Shown here in pieces: positions 9,102 to 17,203 of a DNA stretch of 64,000 nucleotides. The translations under genes and the position numbers were made by a program. How positions within the stretch are numbered: the first letter of the stretch is position 1; each line of letters starts with the position of its first letter. Source of the stretch: Erythrobacter oryzae (GTDB lineage Bacteria; Pseudomonadota; Alphaproteobacteria; Sphingomonadales; Sphingomonadaceae). Below the pieces are notes generated by a model that was given only the letters and a program-made list of their open reading frames with translations, made no database searches and was not told the origin of the DNA. The DNA lies in the NCBI RefSeq assembly GCF_030271515.1, contig NZ_JASCXI010000002.1, forward strand, positions 124,001 to 188,000. Reading direction: 5' to 3'.

Positions 9102-9314
9102 CTACGGGGGAGTCTCCGGGCGTCCGGCAGCGGGCGGGCGGCCGCGCCGTGCGGGTTCGGCGCGGGCCACCTTGATCCCGCGCCGCGCCAGCGCCTCGCG
9201 CAGCAGCACCTCGATCTCGGCGTTCACGCTGCGCAGTTCGGCATCGGCGAGCCGCTGGACCGCATCGTGAAGCGCCGGATCGAGGCGCAGCGGGAAGGCT
9301 TTCTTCTCGGCCAT
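9102..9314 (-). CDS. Arc/CopG-type ribbon-helix-helix DNA-binding protein
   Basis: 70 residues. AFPLRLDPALHDAVQRLADAE is a typical RHH strand plus first helix, and RSVNAEIEVLLREALARRG is the second helix with the conserved S-x-N-x-E-I. The tail is Pro/Arg-rich and probably disordered. The ATG at 9314 lies 7 bp after the stop of the SPFH gene, so the two form an operon. No toxin gene is adjacent, so an antitoxin role is not supported. It may bind the three-part operator upstream of the SPFH gene; that is inference. Confidence 0.82.
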   Translation of the reverse strand: MAEKKAFPLRLDPALHDAVQRLADAELRSVNAEIEVLLREALARRGIKVARAEPARRGRPPAAGRPETPP

Positions 9315-9321
9315 GGCCCGG

Positions 9322-10227
9322 TCAGTAGAGCGACCCTGCATTGACCACCGGCGTGGTGTCGCGTTCGGAGCACAGCACCACCATCAGGTTCGAGACCATC
9401 GCCGCCTTGCGCTCGTCATCGAGCTGGACGACGTCCTTCTCGCTGAGCTGGGTCAGTGCCAGTTCGACCATCGTCACCGCGCCCTCGACTAGCTTGGCGC
9501 GCGCGGCGATCACCGCTTCGGCCTGCTGGCGGCGCAGCATCGCGCCGGCAATCTCGGGGGCGTAGGCGAGGTGGGTGAGCCCGCACTCGTCGACGGTGAT
9601 CCCGGCGACCTGAAGCCGCTCGATCAGCGCCATCCGCAGCTCGGCCCCCACTTCCTCGTGGTTGCCGCGCAGCGTCACCTCGAGATGCTCGATGTCGTCG
9701 TAAGGGTGGCGCGAGCCGATCGACCGGACCGCGGCCTCCATCTGCGCGGTGACGAATTCGCGGTAGTCGTCGACATCAAACAATGCCTGCGCGGTGTCGG
9801 TGACGCGCCACACGACCTGGGCTGCCATCTCGATCGGGTTGCCGCGCGCGTCGTTGACCTTGATCTTCTCGGAGATGACGTTGTTGGCGCGCACCGCGAT
9901 TTTCTTGCGGGCGAGCCACGGCAGCACCCAGCGCAGGCCCTCGTTGCGGTCGGTGCCCTTGTAGGCGCCGAACAGCTGGATCGCGGCGGCTTCGTTGGGG
10001 TTGATCATGTAGAAGCCGGTGAGGCAGAACAGGCTGAAGAAGCCCGTCACCGCCGCGCCGATAAGGTAGGGTGCAGCCTCCGACCCTTCGCGCGAGATCA
10101 CGCCGGTAAACAGCCACACGGCAATCGCCGCCAGCACCAGGCTGAGCAGCAGCATCACGTAGCCGCTCTGGGTCGCGGCCGGATATTCGCGGCTGCGGTT
10201 GAGGGCAGGGGTATCAGCAGAGGACAT
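9322..10227 (-). CDS. SPFH/band-7 domain membrane protein
   Basis: 301 residues. Two N-terminal membrane segments (about 22-42 and 53-73) are followed by an SPFH domain: [42 protein letters not shown] and [21 protein letters not shown]. The last is the long helix that oligomerises in stomatin/flotillin relatives. SPFH proteins scaffold membrane microdomains and often chaperone membrane proteases. No NfeD or protease partner is next to it; the partner here is a ribbon-helix-helix regulator. The start at 10227 has a GGAGA site. Confidence 0.9.
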   Translation of the reverse strand: MSSADTPALNRSREYPAATQSGYVMLLLSLVLAAIAVWLFTGVISREGSEAAPYLIGAAVTGFFSLFCLTGFYMINPNEAAAIQLFGAYKGTDRNEGLRWVLPWLARKKIAVRANNVISEKIKVNDARGNPIEMAAQVVWRVTDTAQALFDVDDYREFVTAQMEAAVRSIGSRHPYDDIEHLEVTLRGNHEEVGAELRMALIERLQVAGITVDECGLTHLAYAPEIAGAMLRRQQAEAVIAARAKLVEGAVTMVELALTQLSEKDVVQLDDERKAAMVSNLMVVLCSERDTTPVVNAGSLY

Positions 10228-10244
10228 GACGAATCTCCATTTCC

Positions 10245-10291
10245 CGATATAATTGTGATATCATTTTTATATCGTGGATCAGGATCGTCAA
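10245..10291 (-). promoter_or_regulatory. promoter and three-part symmetric operator of the SPFH/RHH operon
   Basis: CGATATAA (10245-10252), GATATC (10257-10262) and TTATATCG (10267-10274) share one centre at 10259.5, each separated by 4 bp. The outer arms are exact inverse repeats and the middle is self-inverse. On the minus strand a TTGACG -35 (10286-10291) and a TAAAAA -10 (10264-10269) are 16 bp apart, so the operator covers the -10 and start region. This is a repressor-type arrangement, and a self-binding RHH protein is the natural candidate. Confidence 0.65.
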
Positions 10292-10404
10292 GCTGATTTC
10301 GCAAAGCTCCGCGTCCACCCGCCCTGCATCACCGCTTGGCGCACCGGACCTTTCGGCTATACCTGTCGCTTCGGACGGCATTGACGCACGAAAGGGGGGC
10401 TTGC

Positions 10405-12384
10405 GTGGACAGCGGCGAGAAGACGGCTCCGGGTGCGCGCCCGCTGCTGTTCGTCAGCTATTCGCGCACCGATCTCGCCCGCGCGCGGCCCGTCATCGAG
10501 CTGCTCGAGCAGTCGGACTTCGAGGTGTGGTGGGACGGCAAGCTCGAAGGGGGCGAGAACTACCTCCAGACCACCGAGACCGCGCTCGAGACCTGCGCCT
10601 GCGTGGTGGTGCTGTGGTCGGCCACTTCGGTCGCTTCGCACTGGGTGCGCGACGAGGCCCAGCGCGGGCGCGAGCGCGGGTGTCTGGTGCCGCTCACCAT
10701 CGACGGGACGATGGCGCCGCTGGGCTTCCGCCAGTTCCAGCTGCTCGACATCAGCGCATGGGATGGCCGCGTGGACTCGGCCGAGGCGGCGCGTATCCTC
10801 GTGGCAGTGCGCGCGCGGATCGGCGAGGCGGGCGCGGCTCCGATGGCCCCCGTGTCTCCGCCGCCTCCGCTGCCCCCTGCCGCCGGCCCCGCGGTTTCGC
10901 GCCGCAACCTGGTGATCGGCAGCGTCGCCGGGGCAGCGGCGCTCGGCCTTGCCGGTGCCTGGCAATTCGGCCTGTTCGGCAGTCCCGCCTCGGCGGCGAC
11001 CTCGATGGTGGTGATGCCGTTTGCCAACGAGACGGGCGATCCCGACAAGAAGTTCTTCTCCGACGGCCTCGCGCGCGAATTGCGTACGCTCCTCGCGCGC
11101 AACCCGCGCCTCAAGGTCGCCGCCCCCACCTCGTCCACCGCGATCGCGGGCGAGGACGATTTCGAGATCGGCCGCAAGCTCGGGGTCGGCAGCATCCTGC
11201 GCGGCAGCGTCCAGCGTGACAATGCGCGGGTGAGGGTCGCGGCCGAGTTGGTCGCGATCGAGGGCGGGACGGTGCTCTGGGCCGAGACCTATGACCGCGC
11301 GCTCGAGGATGTCTTCGCGGTGCAGTCCGAGATCGCCAGGACGGTCGCGCTCTCGCTGGTGGCCGGGATCGCCTCGGACAGCGAGGCACGGCAATCGCTT
11401 GCGGCGCAGAAGGATGTCGGCGGCACGAAGAATGTCGCCGCCTACGAGGCCTTCCTGCGCGGCATGGCGCTCTATGATCTCGGGGCCGGACCGGAGACCG
11501 ACCGTGCGGCGCTGGTGCAGTTCGAGGCCGCGATCGCGCAGGATGCCGATTATGCCGCCGCCCATGCGATGCGCGCGACGATGCTGTCGGCGATCGCCAA
11601 TGCCGCATCCGACCAGGCCGAGGTGCGGGCGCTCTATGACAAGGCGATCGGCGCGGCCGAGCGCGCCATCGCGTTGGAGCCGAAACTCGCCCAGGGGCAT
11701 GTCGCGCTCGGCTTCGTGCTCAACAACGGACAATTGAACCGCCGCGCCGCGCTGCCGCATTATCAGGCCGCCGAGAAGCTGGGGGCCGGCGATGCCGATA
11801 CGCTGCGGTCGGTGGCGATCTTCTATTCCTTCGGGGCCGAACAGGCCGAGGAGCGCGACAAGGCCAAGCGGATCATCGCCGAAGTGCTCAAGCTCGATCC
11901 GCTCAATGCCCGCGCGTTCCGCTCGGCGGGCAATATCGCGCTGTTCCGGCGCGATTACCCGGCGGTGATCGGCTACATGAACCGGGCGCTGGAGCTCAAT
12001 CCCAGCCTCGTCAGCGCGCAGTCCGCGATTGCCGTTGCCCGGCTGATGCAGGGCGATGCGGCAGGCTCGCTGGCGGCGGCGAAGGCGGAGAAGGTGCCGC
12101 TGTTCCGGCTGACCGGGAGTGCGATCGCGCTGGCCCGGCTCGGCGATACGGCGGCAGCCGATGCCGAATTCGCCCGGCTGATCGTCGATTATGGCGATGC
12201 CGCGCTGTATCAGCAGGCGCAAGTGCAGGCCCAGCGCGGCGCGCTTGCCGCCGCCCTCGACGCGCTCGAGCGGGCCTATGCCGTGCGCGATCCGGGCCTG
12301 TTGTGGATCCGCAACGATCCCATGCTTGATCCCCTGCGCGGCGAGGCGCGGTTCAAGGATTTGCTTTCGCGCCTCGGGTCATGA
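10405..12384 (+). CDS. TIR domain - TolB/FlgO-like - TPR signalling protein
   Basis: 659 residues from a GTG preceded by AAAGGGGGG. Residues about 12-140 form a TIR-type domain: LLFVSYSRTDLARARP, the TTETALETCACVVVLWS region carrying the candidate NADase glutamate, and SHWVRDE. A Pro-rich linker and one hydrophobic segment (about 172-192) follow. Next is a FlgO/TolB-N-like domain (SMVVMPFANETGDPDKKFFSDGLARELRTLL, split as SMVVMPF and FFSDGLARELR). The C-terminal half is TPR repeats. Such proteins are common single-gene signalling modules in Sphingomonadales. NADase activity is not established. It is divergent from the SPFH operon. Confidence 0.82.
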   Translation: MDSGEKTAPGARPLLFVSYSRTDLARARPVIELLEQSDFEVWWDGKLEGGENYLQTTETALETCACVVVLWSATSVASHWVRDEAQRGRERGCLVPLTIDGTMAPLGFRQFQLLDISAWDGRVDSAEAARILVAVRARIGEAGAAPMAPVSPPPPLPPAAGPAVSRRNLVIGSVAGAAALGLAGAWQFGLFGSPASAATSMVVMPFANETGDPDKKFFSDGLARELRTLLARNPRLKVAAPTSSTAIAGEDDFEIGRKLGVGSILRGSVQRDNARVRVAAELVAIEGGTVLWAETYDRALEDVFAVQSEIARTVALSLVAGIASDSEARQSLAAQKDVGGTKNVAAYEAFLRGMALYDLGAGPETDRAALVQFEAAIAQDADYAAAHAMRATMLSAIANAASDQAEVRALYDKAIGAAERAIALEPKLAQGHVALGFVLNNGQLNRRAALPHYQAAEKLGAGDADTLRSVAIFYSFGAEQAEERDKAKRIIAEVLKLDPLNARAFRSAGNIALFRRDYPAVIGYMNRALELNPSLVSAQSAIAVARLMQGDAAGSLAAAKAEKVPLFRLTGSAIALARLGDTAAADAEFARLIVDYGDAALYQQAQVQAQRGALAAALDALERAYAVRDPGLLWIRNDPMLDPLRGEARFKDLLSRLGS

Positions 12385-12395
12385 TAGCCCCTGTG

Positions 12396-12417
12396 CGGCG
12401 CCCGATGTCGGGCGCCG
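12396..12417. other. perfect 10-bp hairpin between the TIR-TPR gene and the lipoprotein gene
   Basis: CGGCGCCCGA (12396-12405) and TCGGGCGCCG (12408-12417) are exact inverse repeats. No T-run follows, so it could be a Rho-dependent stop, an RNA-stabilising element or an attenuator. It is 18 bp ahead of the lipoprotein start. Confidence 0.5.
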
Positions 12418-12435
12418 TGTGAGGGGGTTCATACC

Positions 12436-12678
12436 ATGAAGACAATTGTGACTTTCGCGAGCCTGGCGGGCGCCGCGCTGGCTCTGTCGGCGTGCGGCGG
12501 CAAGACGGAAGAGGCTCCTGCGGCCGAGCCCACCGCCGAAGAGATGATGGCGCCTGCCGACGAAACTCCGGCGGCCGATGCCACCGACGAGGCGGCGATG
12601 GCGGCCGAGGGCCAGGACGGCACCGGCAATCCGATCGGCCCGGGCAAGTCCGCGCCGCCGGAAGCGGCCGCCGAGTAA
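12436..12678 (+). CDS. small acidic lipoprotein, unknown
   Basis: 80 residues. The signal sequence MKTIVTFASLAGAALALSAC ends in a lipobox (LSAC) with the lipidated Cys at residue 20. The mature part is short, Ala/Glu-rich and probably unstructured, ending NPIGPGKSAPPEAAAE. A GAGGGGG site precedes the ATG. Small lipoproteins of this composition are frequent and poorly studied. It is followed by a strong terminator. Confidence 0.8.
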   Translation: MKTIVTFASLAGAALALSACGGKTEEAPAAEPTAEEMMAPADETPAADATDEAAMAAEGQDGTGNPIGPGKSAPPEAAAE

Positions 12679-12695
12679 GCCTCGCGCAACAATCC

Positions 12696-12745
12696 GCCCC
12701 GTGCGGGAGGGTGCCGCCAGTCGGCCCTCCGGCGCGGGGCTTTTT
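12696..12745 (+). terminator. Rho-independent terminator after the lipoprotein gene
   Basis: GCCCCG pairs with CGGGGC, and GGAGGG with CCCTCC. TTTTT follows at 12741-12745. It sits between convergent genes. Confidence 0.8.
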
Positions 12746-12753
12746 CTTGGGTG

Positions 12754-15054
12754 TCAGCGCGGCCGGTTCGCGGGCGGGACGCTGCCCCCGAAGCCCGGCA
12801 GGTTCTGCGCCAGCCATTGCTGCACCCGCGGGTGGCCGATGCGGATGTAGCGGCTCGGCACTCCGGTGGTGCTGCATTTCTCCCCGCTGCTCACCACGCC
12901 GATCAGCACCGGCACGCCGCGCTGGTCCTCGTAGGTGACGAGCGGCCCGCCGCTGTCGCCTTTGCAGGCCTGCTCGCGGTTCGCGCCCATCGCGCACAGC
13001 ACCGAATCCCTGCGCCAGTCGCGATAGGCGGTGCGGGCGGTGCAGGCGGCAGCATCCTCGAGCTGGAGCTTCACGCCCTGGAGGATCTTCGCCGGGGTCG
13101 GGTCGTTGAACGAGGTCCGCCCCCAGCCGAAGGCGAAGACCGGCGCCTTGGGGCGCACCGGCCGCTGCGCCAGCGTGCGCGTATCGACCGCGATCCGCCG
13201 CGCGCCGACGGCGAAGTCGCCCCGGCTGCCGCGCCGCGGATCATATTGCACCAGCGCGATGTCGAACTGGTAGGTTTTCGGCGAGAAGTCGGGGTGCCGG
13301 ATCACCCTCACGATCGGGTAGGAGTTGCCCTCGGGCGCATCGGGCCGGATCACGCCCAACCGGATGCGATAATCGTGCTCCTCGATTTTCACTCCGAGGT
13401 CGTAGGTGCAGTGCGCGGCGGTGATGATCCACCCGGTCGCGACCACCGATCCGCCGCAGGCCGTGCGGAAGCCGATCTCCTGCTGCCCGAGCTTCGCCGG
13501 ACGCCAAAGCAGCGCCTGGAACGGGGCGAGGTCGACGCGATTGACCGTGAAGCCGCCGATTGCGCGCAGGACGAGGAAGCACACCTTGTCGCGATAGGTG
13601 ACGCCGTCCCAGATCACCTCATTGACGTCGCATTGCCGGATTGCGCGTTCCCGCGCATCGCGCGCGCGCTTTTCGGCGGCGAGGCGCTCGGCTTCGGCGA
13701 TGTCCTCGTCGGTCAGCAGCGGCGCCTGCATCCGCTCGGCGGGCGGGAGCGGGGCGGCGGGGTGGTTGGCGTCGACCAGCCAGTCGCAGGCCGCCTCTCG
13801 CCCGGCGTCGCACTGGGCGAGGTAGAGGGTGGTGGCCCGCTCGAGGTCCTGCGGCAGCCAGTTGCCGCGCGCGAGCTGGTCGGCGAGCAATTCGCACGAG
13901 GCCTGCGCGCCGGCATCGCAGCCGCGCGTCAGCAGAGCATCGGCCCGGCGCAGCCCTGCATCGCGATCCTCCGCGGCATCGCCGTAGAGCAGCAATTCGC
14001 CCGCGGGATGGCACGCGGCGACCGTCCCCGCCTCGCAGGCTGCGGTGACCAGCGACAGGCCGCGCGCCTCGTCGCGCAGGGCGGTATCGGTGCGTGCGAG
14101 GATCAGGCCGAGGCCAAGGCAGCCGTCCTGATCGCCGCCCGCGCAGCGCGCTGCGAGCGCGGGTTCGTCGCCGACCTCCACGACGCCGTCGCACGCTGAT
14201 CTGTCGGCTGCGCAGGCCTGCTCGAACCATGCGAGGGCCGCAGGGCGCGCCGCCGGGCCCTCGCGCAGCATCGCATCGCCAAGCTGGGCGCAGGCATTCG
14301 CATCGCCGGCCTGGCAGCCGAGCTCGCCGAATTCGCGGGCCTTCGCCGTGTCGGGCTGCGTGGCGGTCCAGTAGAATTGCGCGTCCCGGCAGGCCTGTCG
14401 GTCCCCGGAGCGGCACACGCCGCCGATCAGGGCGAGGCCCTCGTTGCGGTCGCGCGCGCTGCGGCCCTCGCCCGTCAGCATCGCGGCGAGCGCCCGGCAG
14501 GCCGGGATGCCGCGCGTGTCGCAGGCCGCGCGGTAGCGGCTCTCGATCGCTGACGCATTGTCCGCCGCCTCGCTGCCGCCGCCTTCGCAGGCGGTCGCTA
14601 CCCCGAGCGTGCAGGCCCGCGCATAGAGCCCCGGCCGCTCGGCGCGGATCGCGGGATCATTGTGGGTGCCCAGCAGCTCGCCCAGCACCACGCAGGCCCG
14701 CGCGTCGGCGGCAAGGCAGCCCTTGCGCAGCAGCATTTCAGCAAAGGGGCGGTTGCTGTCCACCCGCTCGCCCCAGCGATAGGATACGGCAAGGTCGGTG
14801 CAGGCGGCGTTCACCCCCGCCTTGCAGGCGGCCTCGGCGGCGGCCGGTTCGTAATCGGGCTCCGCCATCTCGCTGCCGAACCGGTTGACGAACAGGGCGC
14901 GCGCCATCCGCGCGCCCTCGCCGCTTTCGCGGGTGGAATAGGGCTCGGTGACTTCGGCCGGAGCGCCCCTGTCCGCGTCCTGCGCGGCGAGCGGCGCGGG
15001 GCCGGAGCACAGCGCCAGCAGCGCCGCGATGCCGATCGCCAGTCTCGCGCGCAT
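12754..15054 (-). CDS. exported Sel1-like-repeat / S1-family trypsin-like serine protease
   Basis: 766 residues. The start MRARLAIGIAALLALCSG gives a signal peptide ending near PLAAQD. Residues about 55-440 hold roughly ten cysteine-containing Sel1/TPR-like helical repeats (A-C-x-x-G, L-G and A-C spacing). A trypsin-like domain follows with a full triad: His548 in TAAHC, Asp598 in QFDIALVQ and Ser701 in GDSGGP. Paired cysteines around ACGGS/TAAHC and CSTTG fit chymotrypsin-type disulfides. It is therefore a secreted or periplasmic protease with a protein-binding repeat arm. The longer reading to 15114 has no signal peptide. The target is unknown. Confidence 0.85.
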   Translation of the reverse strand: MRARLAIGIAALLALCSGPAPLAAQDADRGAPAEVTEPYSTRESGEGARMARALFVNRFGSEMAEPDYEPAAAEAACKAGVNAACTDLAVSYRWGERVDSNRPFAEMLLRKGCLAADARACVVLGELLGTHNDPAIRAERPGLYARACTLGVATACEGGGSEAADNASAIESRYRAACDTRGIPACRALAAMLTGEGRSARDRNEGLALIGGVCRSGDRQACRDAQFYWTATQPDTAKAREFGELGCQAGDANACAQLGDAMLREGPAARPAALAWFEQACAADRSACDGVVEVGDEPALAARCAGGDQDGCLGLGLILARTDTALRDEARGLSLVTAACEAGTVAACHPAGELLLYGDAAEDRDAGLRRADALLTRGCDAGAQASCELLADQLARGNWLPQDLERATTLYLAQCDAGREAACDWLVDANHPAAPLPPAERMQAPLLTDEDIAEAERLAAEKRARDARERAIRQCDVNEVIWDGVTYRDKVCFLVLRAIGGFTVNRVDLAPFQALLWRPAKLGQQEIGFRTACGGSVVATGWIITAAHCTYDLGVKIEEHDYRIRLGVIRPDAPEGNSYPIVRVIRHPDFSPKTYQFDIALVQYDPRRGSRGDFAVGARRIAVDTRTLAQRPVRPKAPVFAFGWGRTSFNDPTPAKILQGVKLQLEDAAACTARTAYRDWRRDSVLCAMGANREQACKGDSGGPLVTYEDQRGVPVLIGVVSSGEKCSTTGVPSRYIRIGHPRVQQWLAQNLPGFGGSVPPANRPR

Positions 15055-15232
15055 GGCCCGCTCTCCCCCCGAATAACCCGCGCGAAATATGCGCTTTTGC
15101 CCGCGGCGCGTCAAACACCCGCAGCCCGCGCGCGCTTCGCGCTTGTAACCGGGCGGGCGGTGCGATTAAGCACGCGGCAGGGCCCGCCGCCGTCCGGCAC
15201 GGGCCTTGGGCGAGCAACAGGGGGACGCGCGA

Positions 15233-17203
15233 GTGCCGAAGACAGCGAGCCTGCCTGCGCCGATCCGCAACAGCTGGCTGCCGCATCTGGCGCTCGGCGT
15301 CACCGGCCACCGCGCGACCAACCCCGCCTACTCCGCCCACGCCGCCGCCATCGCCGCCGCGCTCGAGGCGCTGTTCGCGCGGATCGACGAAATCTGCGCC
15401 GGCCTGCCCGGGACGCGCGGGCCGGTGCGGCTGCACAGCCTGCTGGTCGACGGCACCGATCAGGTCGCGGGCGAGCGCGCGCTGGCGCGGGGCTGGGACC
15501 TGGCCGTGCCGCTGCCCTTCGGCGCCGCGCTCAACTGCGCGATCAACGCCCACCCCGATACGCTGGCCGATATGGAGGCCCTCCTCGCCGGACGGCCCGC
15601 CGCCAATCCCGCGGTCGAGGCCAAGGCCGCCGCGATCCGCGCGATCACCGCGCGAGCGCGGATGTTCGAACTCGCCGACCGCGATGCCGAGATCGAGGCG
15701 CTGTGGCGCGCGCACCTTGCCGCTCCGCAAGACCCTGCCGCCGCGCGCGCTTTCGATGCGCTGGTGTCGGACAAGGTCGCGCTGGCAGGCCGCGTGATGA
15801 TCGAGCACACCGACCTCGTCGTCGCGGTGTGGGACGGCAAGGTCGCCAATCTGCCGGGCGGCACCGGCCACACCGTCGCCGAGGCGCTGAAGCTCGGCGC
15901 ACCGGTGCTGCTGATCCACCCGGCGCGGCCCGACACATGGCGCATCCTCGGCCGCCCGGAGGAGCTCGGCGTGCCCGCCGATCCCGCCGCCGCGCCCGAT
16001 TTCGCGCGGCTCGAGGCGATCATCCGCGCCGCCGTGGTGGTCGAGGGCTGGAGCCCGGCGGAGCTCGACAAGGAACGCTGGCACCCGGCATCGAGCCGCC
16101 TGTTCGGGCTCTATCGCCGGATCGAGCGGGTGTTCGGCGGCGGGGGCGGTGCCTTCGCCTCGCTCAAGACCCACTACGAGGCACCCGAGGCGATCGTCAC
16201 GGGCAGCGGGGCGGAGGTGGTCGCGGCCGCCGCCGAGATGCCCGGCGGCGATCCGGCGGTGGTGCGCGAGCTGACCGAGGACGTCCTGCCGCTGTTCGCC
16301 TGGTCCGACGGCATCGCCAGCCGCCTTGCCGATGCCTACCGTTCGGGGATGTGCGTCAACTTCGTGCTCGCCGCGCTCGCGGTGATGGTCGGCATTCTCT
16401 ACCTCCCGGCGGGGATGAAGGAGAGCAAGTGGGGCTTTGCCGCGATCGAGTTGCTGCTGCTCGGCGGCATTCTCGCGCTGACCGCGGCGGGATCGCGGCT
16501 GGCGTGGCACGGGCGCTGGTTCGCGATGCGGCGCGTCGCCGAATATCTGCGCCACGCGCCCGCGCTGCTGCTGCTCGGCGTCGCGCGGCCGACGGGGCGC
16601 TGGCCCCGCGTGAGCGGCGGCGCGGAGTGGCCCGAGCATTTCGCCCGCCACGCGCTGCGCGATGTCGGCCTGCCCAAGGTCGCCGCGACCCGCGACTATA
16701 TCCGCAGCGGGCTGGAGCGGGTGGTGCTCCCCCATGTCTCCTCGCAGCGTCGCTACCACATCGGCAAGGCGCACAAGCTCGAGACCGTCCACCACCGGCT
16801 CGACAAGGTGGCCGAAGCCTGCTTCGCGCTCGCGGTCGTTTCGGTGATGGCCTATCTGACGCTCAAGGGCGCAGGCGCGCTGGGGCTGATCGACAAGCAT
16901 TGGGCGGGCACGCTCTCGCCGCTGTTCACCTTCTTCGGGGTTGCCTTCCCGACGCTGGGCGCAAACCTTTCGGGCATCCGCTACTTCGCCGATTTCGAAC
17001 GCTTCGGGGCGATCTCGCATGTCGCGGCCGAGAAGCTGCGCGCGATCGAGGAGCGGATCGGGCTGCTGCTCTCAGGCGCGCCCGAAGCGCTCACCTATGC
17101 CGCCGCCGCCGACCTCATCCACGCTCTCGACGAGGCCGTGGTCGAGGAGATCGCGAGCTGGCAGTCGGTGTTCGGCGCCAAGCATCTGGCGCTGCCCGCT
17201 TAG
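15233..17203 (+). CDS. SLOG-like Rossmannoid domain fused to a membrane domain
   Basis: 656 residues from a GTG at 15233 after AGGGGG; a TTG at 15206 is an alternative. The N-terminal third looks like a SLOG-superfamily nucleotide-sensing fold: LALGVTGHR, then LLVDGTDQVAGERALARGWD with VPLPF, and TDLVVAVWDGK plus GGTGHTVAEALKLGAPVLLI. The C-terminal half has four hydrophobic segments at about residues 373-392, 403-425, 527-548 and 563-582, with a helical region between the pairs (SLATT-like layout). Such proteins are predicted nucleotide-triggered membrane effectors. Function here is unproven, and the domain call is from motif shape only. Confidence 0.6.
   Translation: MPKTASLPAPIRNSWLPHLALGVTGHRATNPAYSAHAAAIAAALEALFARIDEICAGLPGTRGPVRLHSLLVDGTDQVAGERALARGWDLAVPLPFGAALNCAINAHPDTLADMEALLAGRPAANPAVEAKAAAIRAITARARMFELADRDAEIEALWRAHLAAPQDPAAARAFDALVSDKVALAGRVMIEHTDLVVAVWDGKVANLPGGTGHTVAEALKLGAPVLLIHPARPDTWRILGRPEELGVPADPAAAPDFARLEAIIRAAVVVEGWSPAELDKERWHPASSRLFGLYRRIERVFGGGGGAFASLKTHYEAPEAIVTGSGAEVVAAAAEMPGGDPAVVRELTEDVLPLFAWSDGIASRLADAYRSGMCVNFVLAALAVMVGILYLPAGMKESKWGFAAIELLLLGGILALTAAGSRLAWHGRWFAMRRVAEYLRHAPALLLLGVARPTGRWPRVSGGAEWPEHFARHALRDVGLPKVAATRDYIRSGLERVVLPHVSSQRRYHIGKAHKLETVHHRLDKVAEACFALAVVSVMAYLTLKGAGALGLIDKHWAGTLSPLFTFFGVAFPTLGANLSGIRYFADFERFGAISHVAAEKLRAIEERIGLLLSGAPEALTYAAAADLIHALDEAVVEEIASWQSVFGAKHLALPA

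Noticed and set aside
9102..9314. Antitoxin of a type II toxin-antitoxin pair
   Set aside because: No RelE, PIN, Fic or other toxin gene is adjacent; the operon partner is an SPFH protein.
10405..17203. A complete anti-phage defence island
   Set aside because: TIR, trypsin and SLOG domains are suggestive, but there is no cyclase, STING-like, Argonaute, CRISPR, restriction or integrase gene, and the genes are not one operon. Kept only as a low-interest finding.
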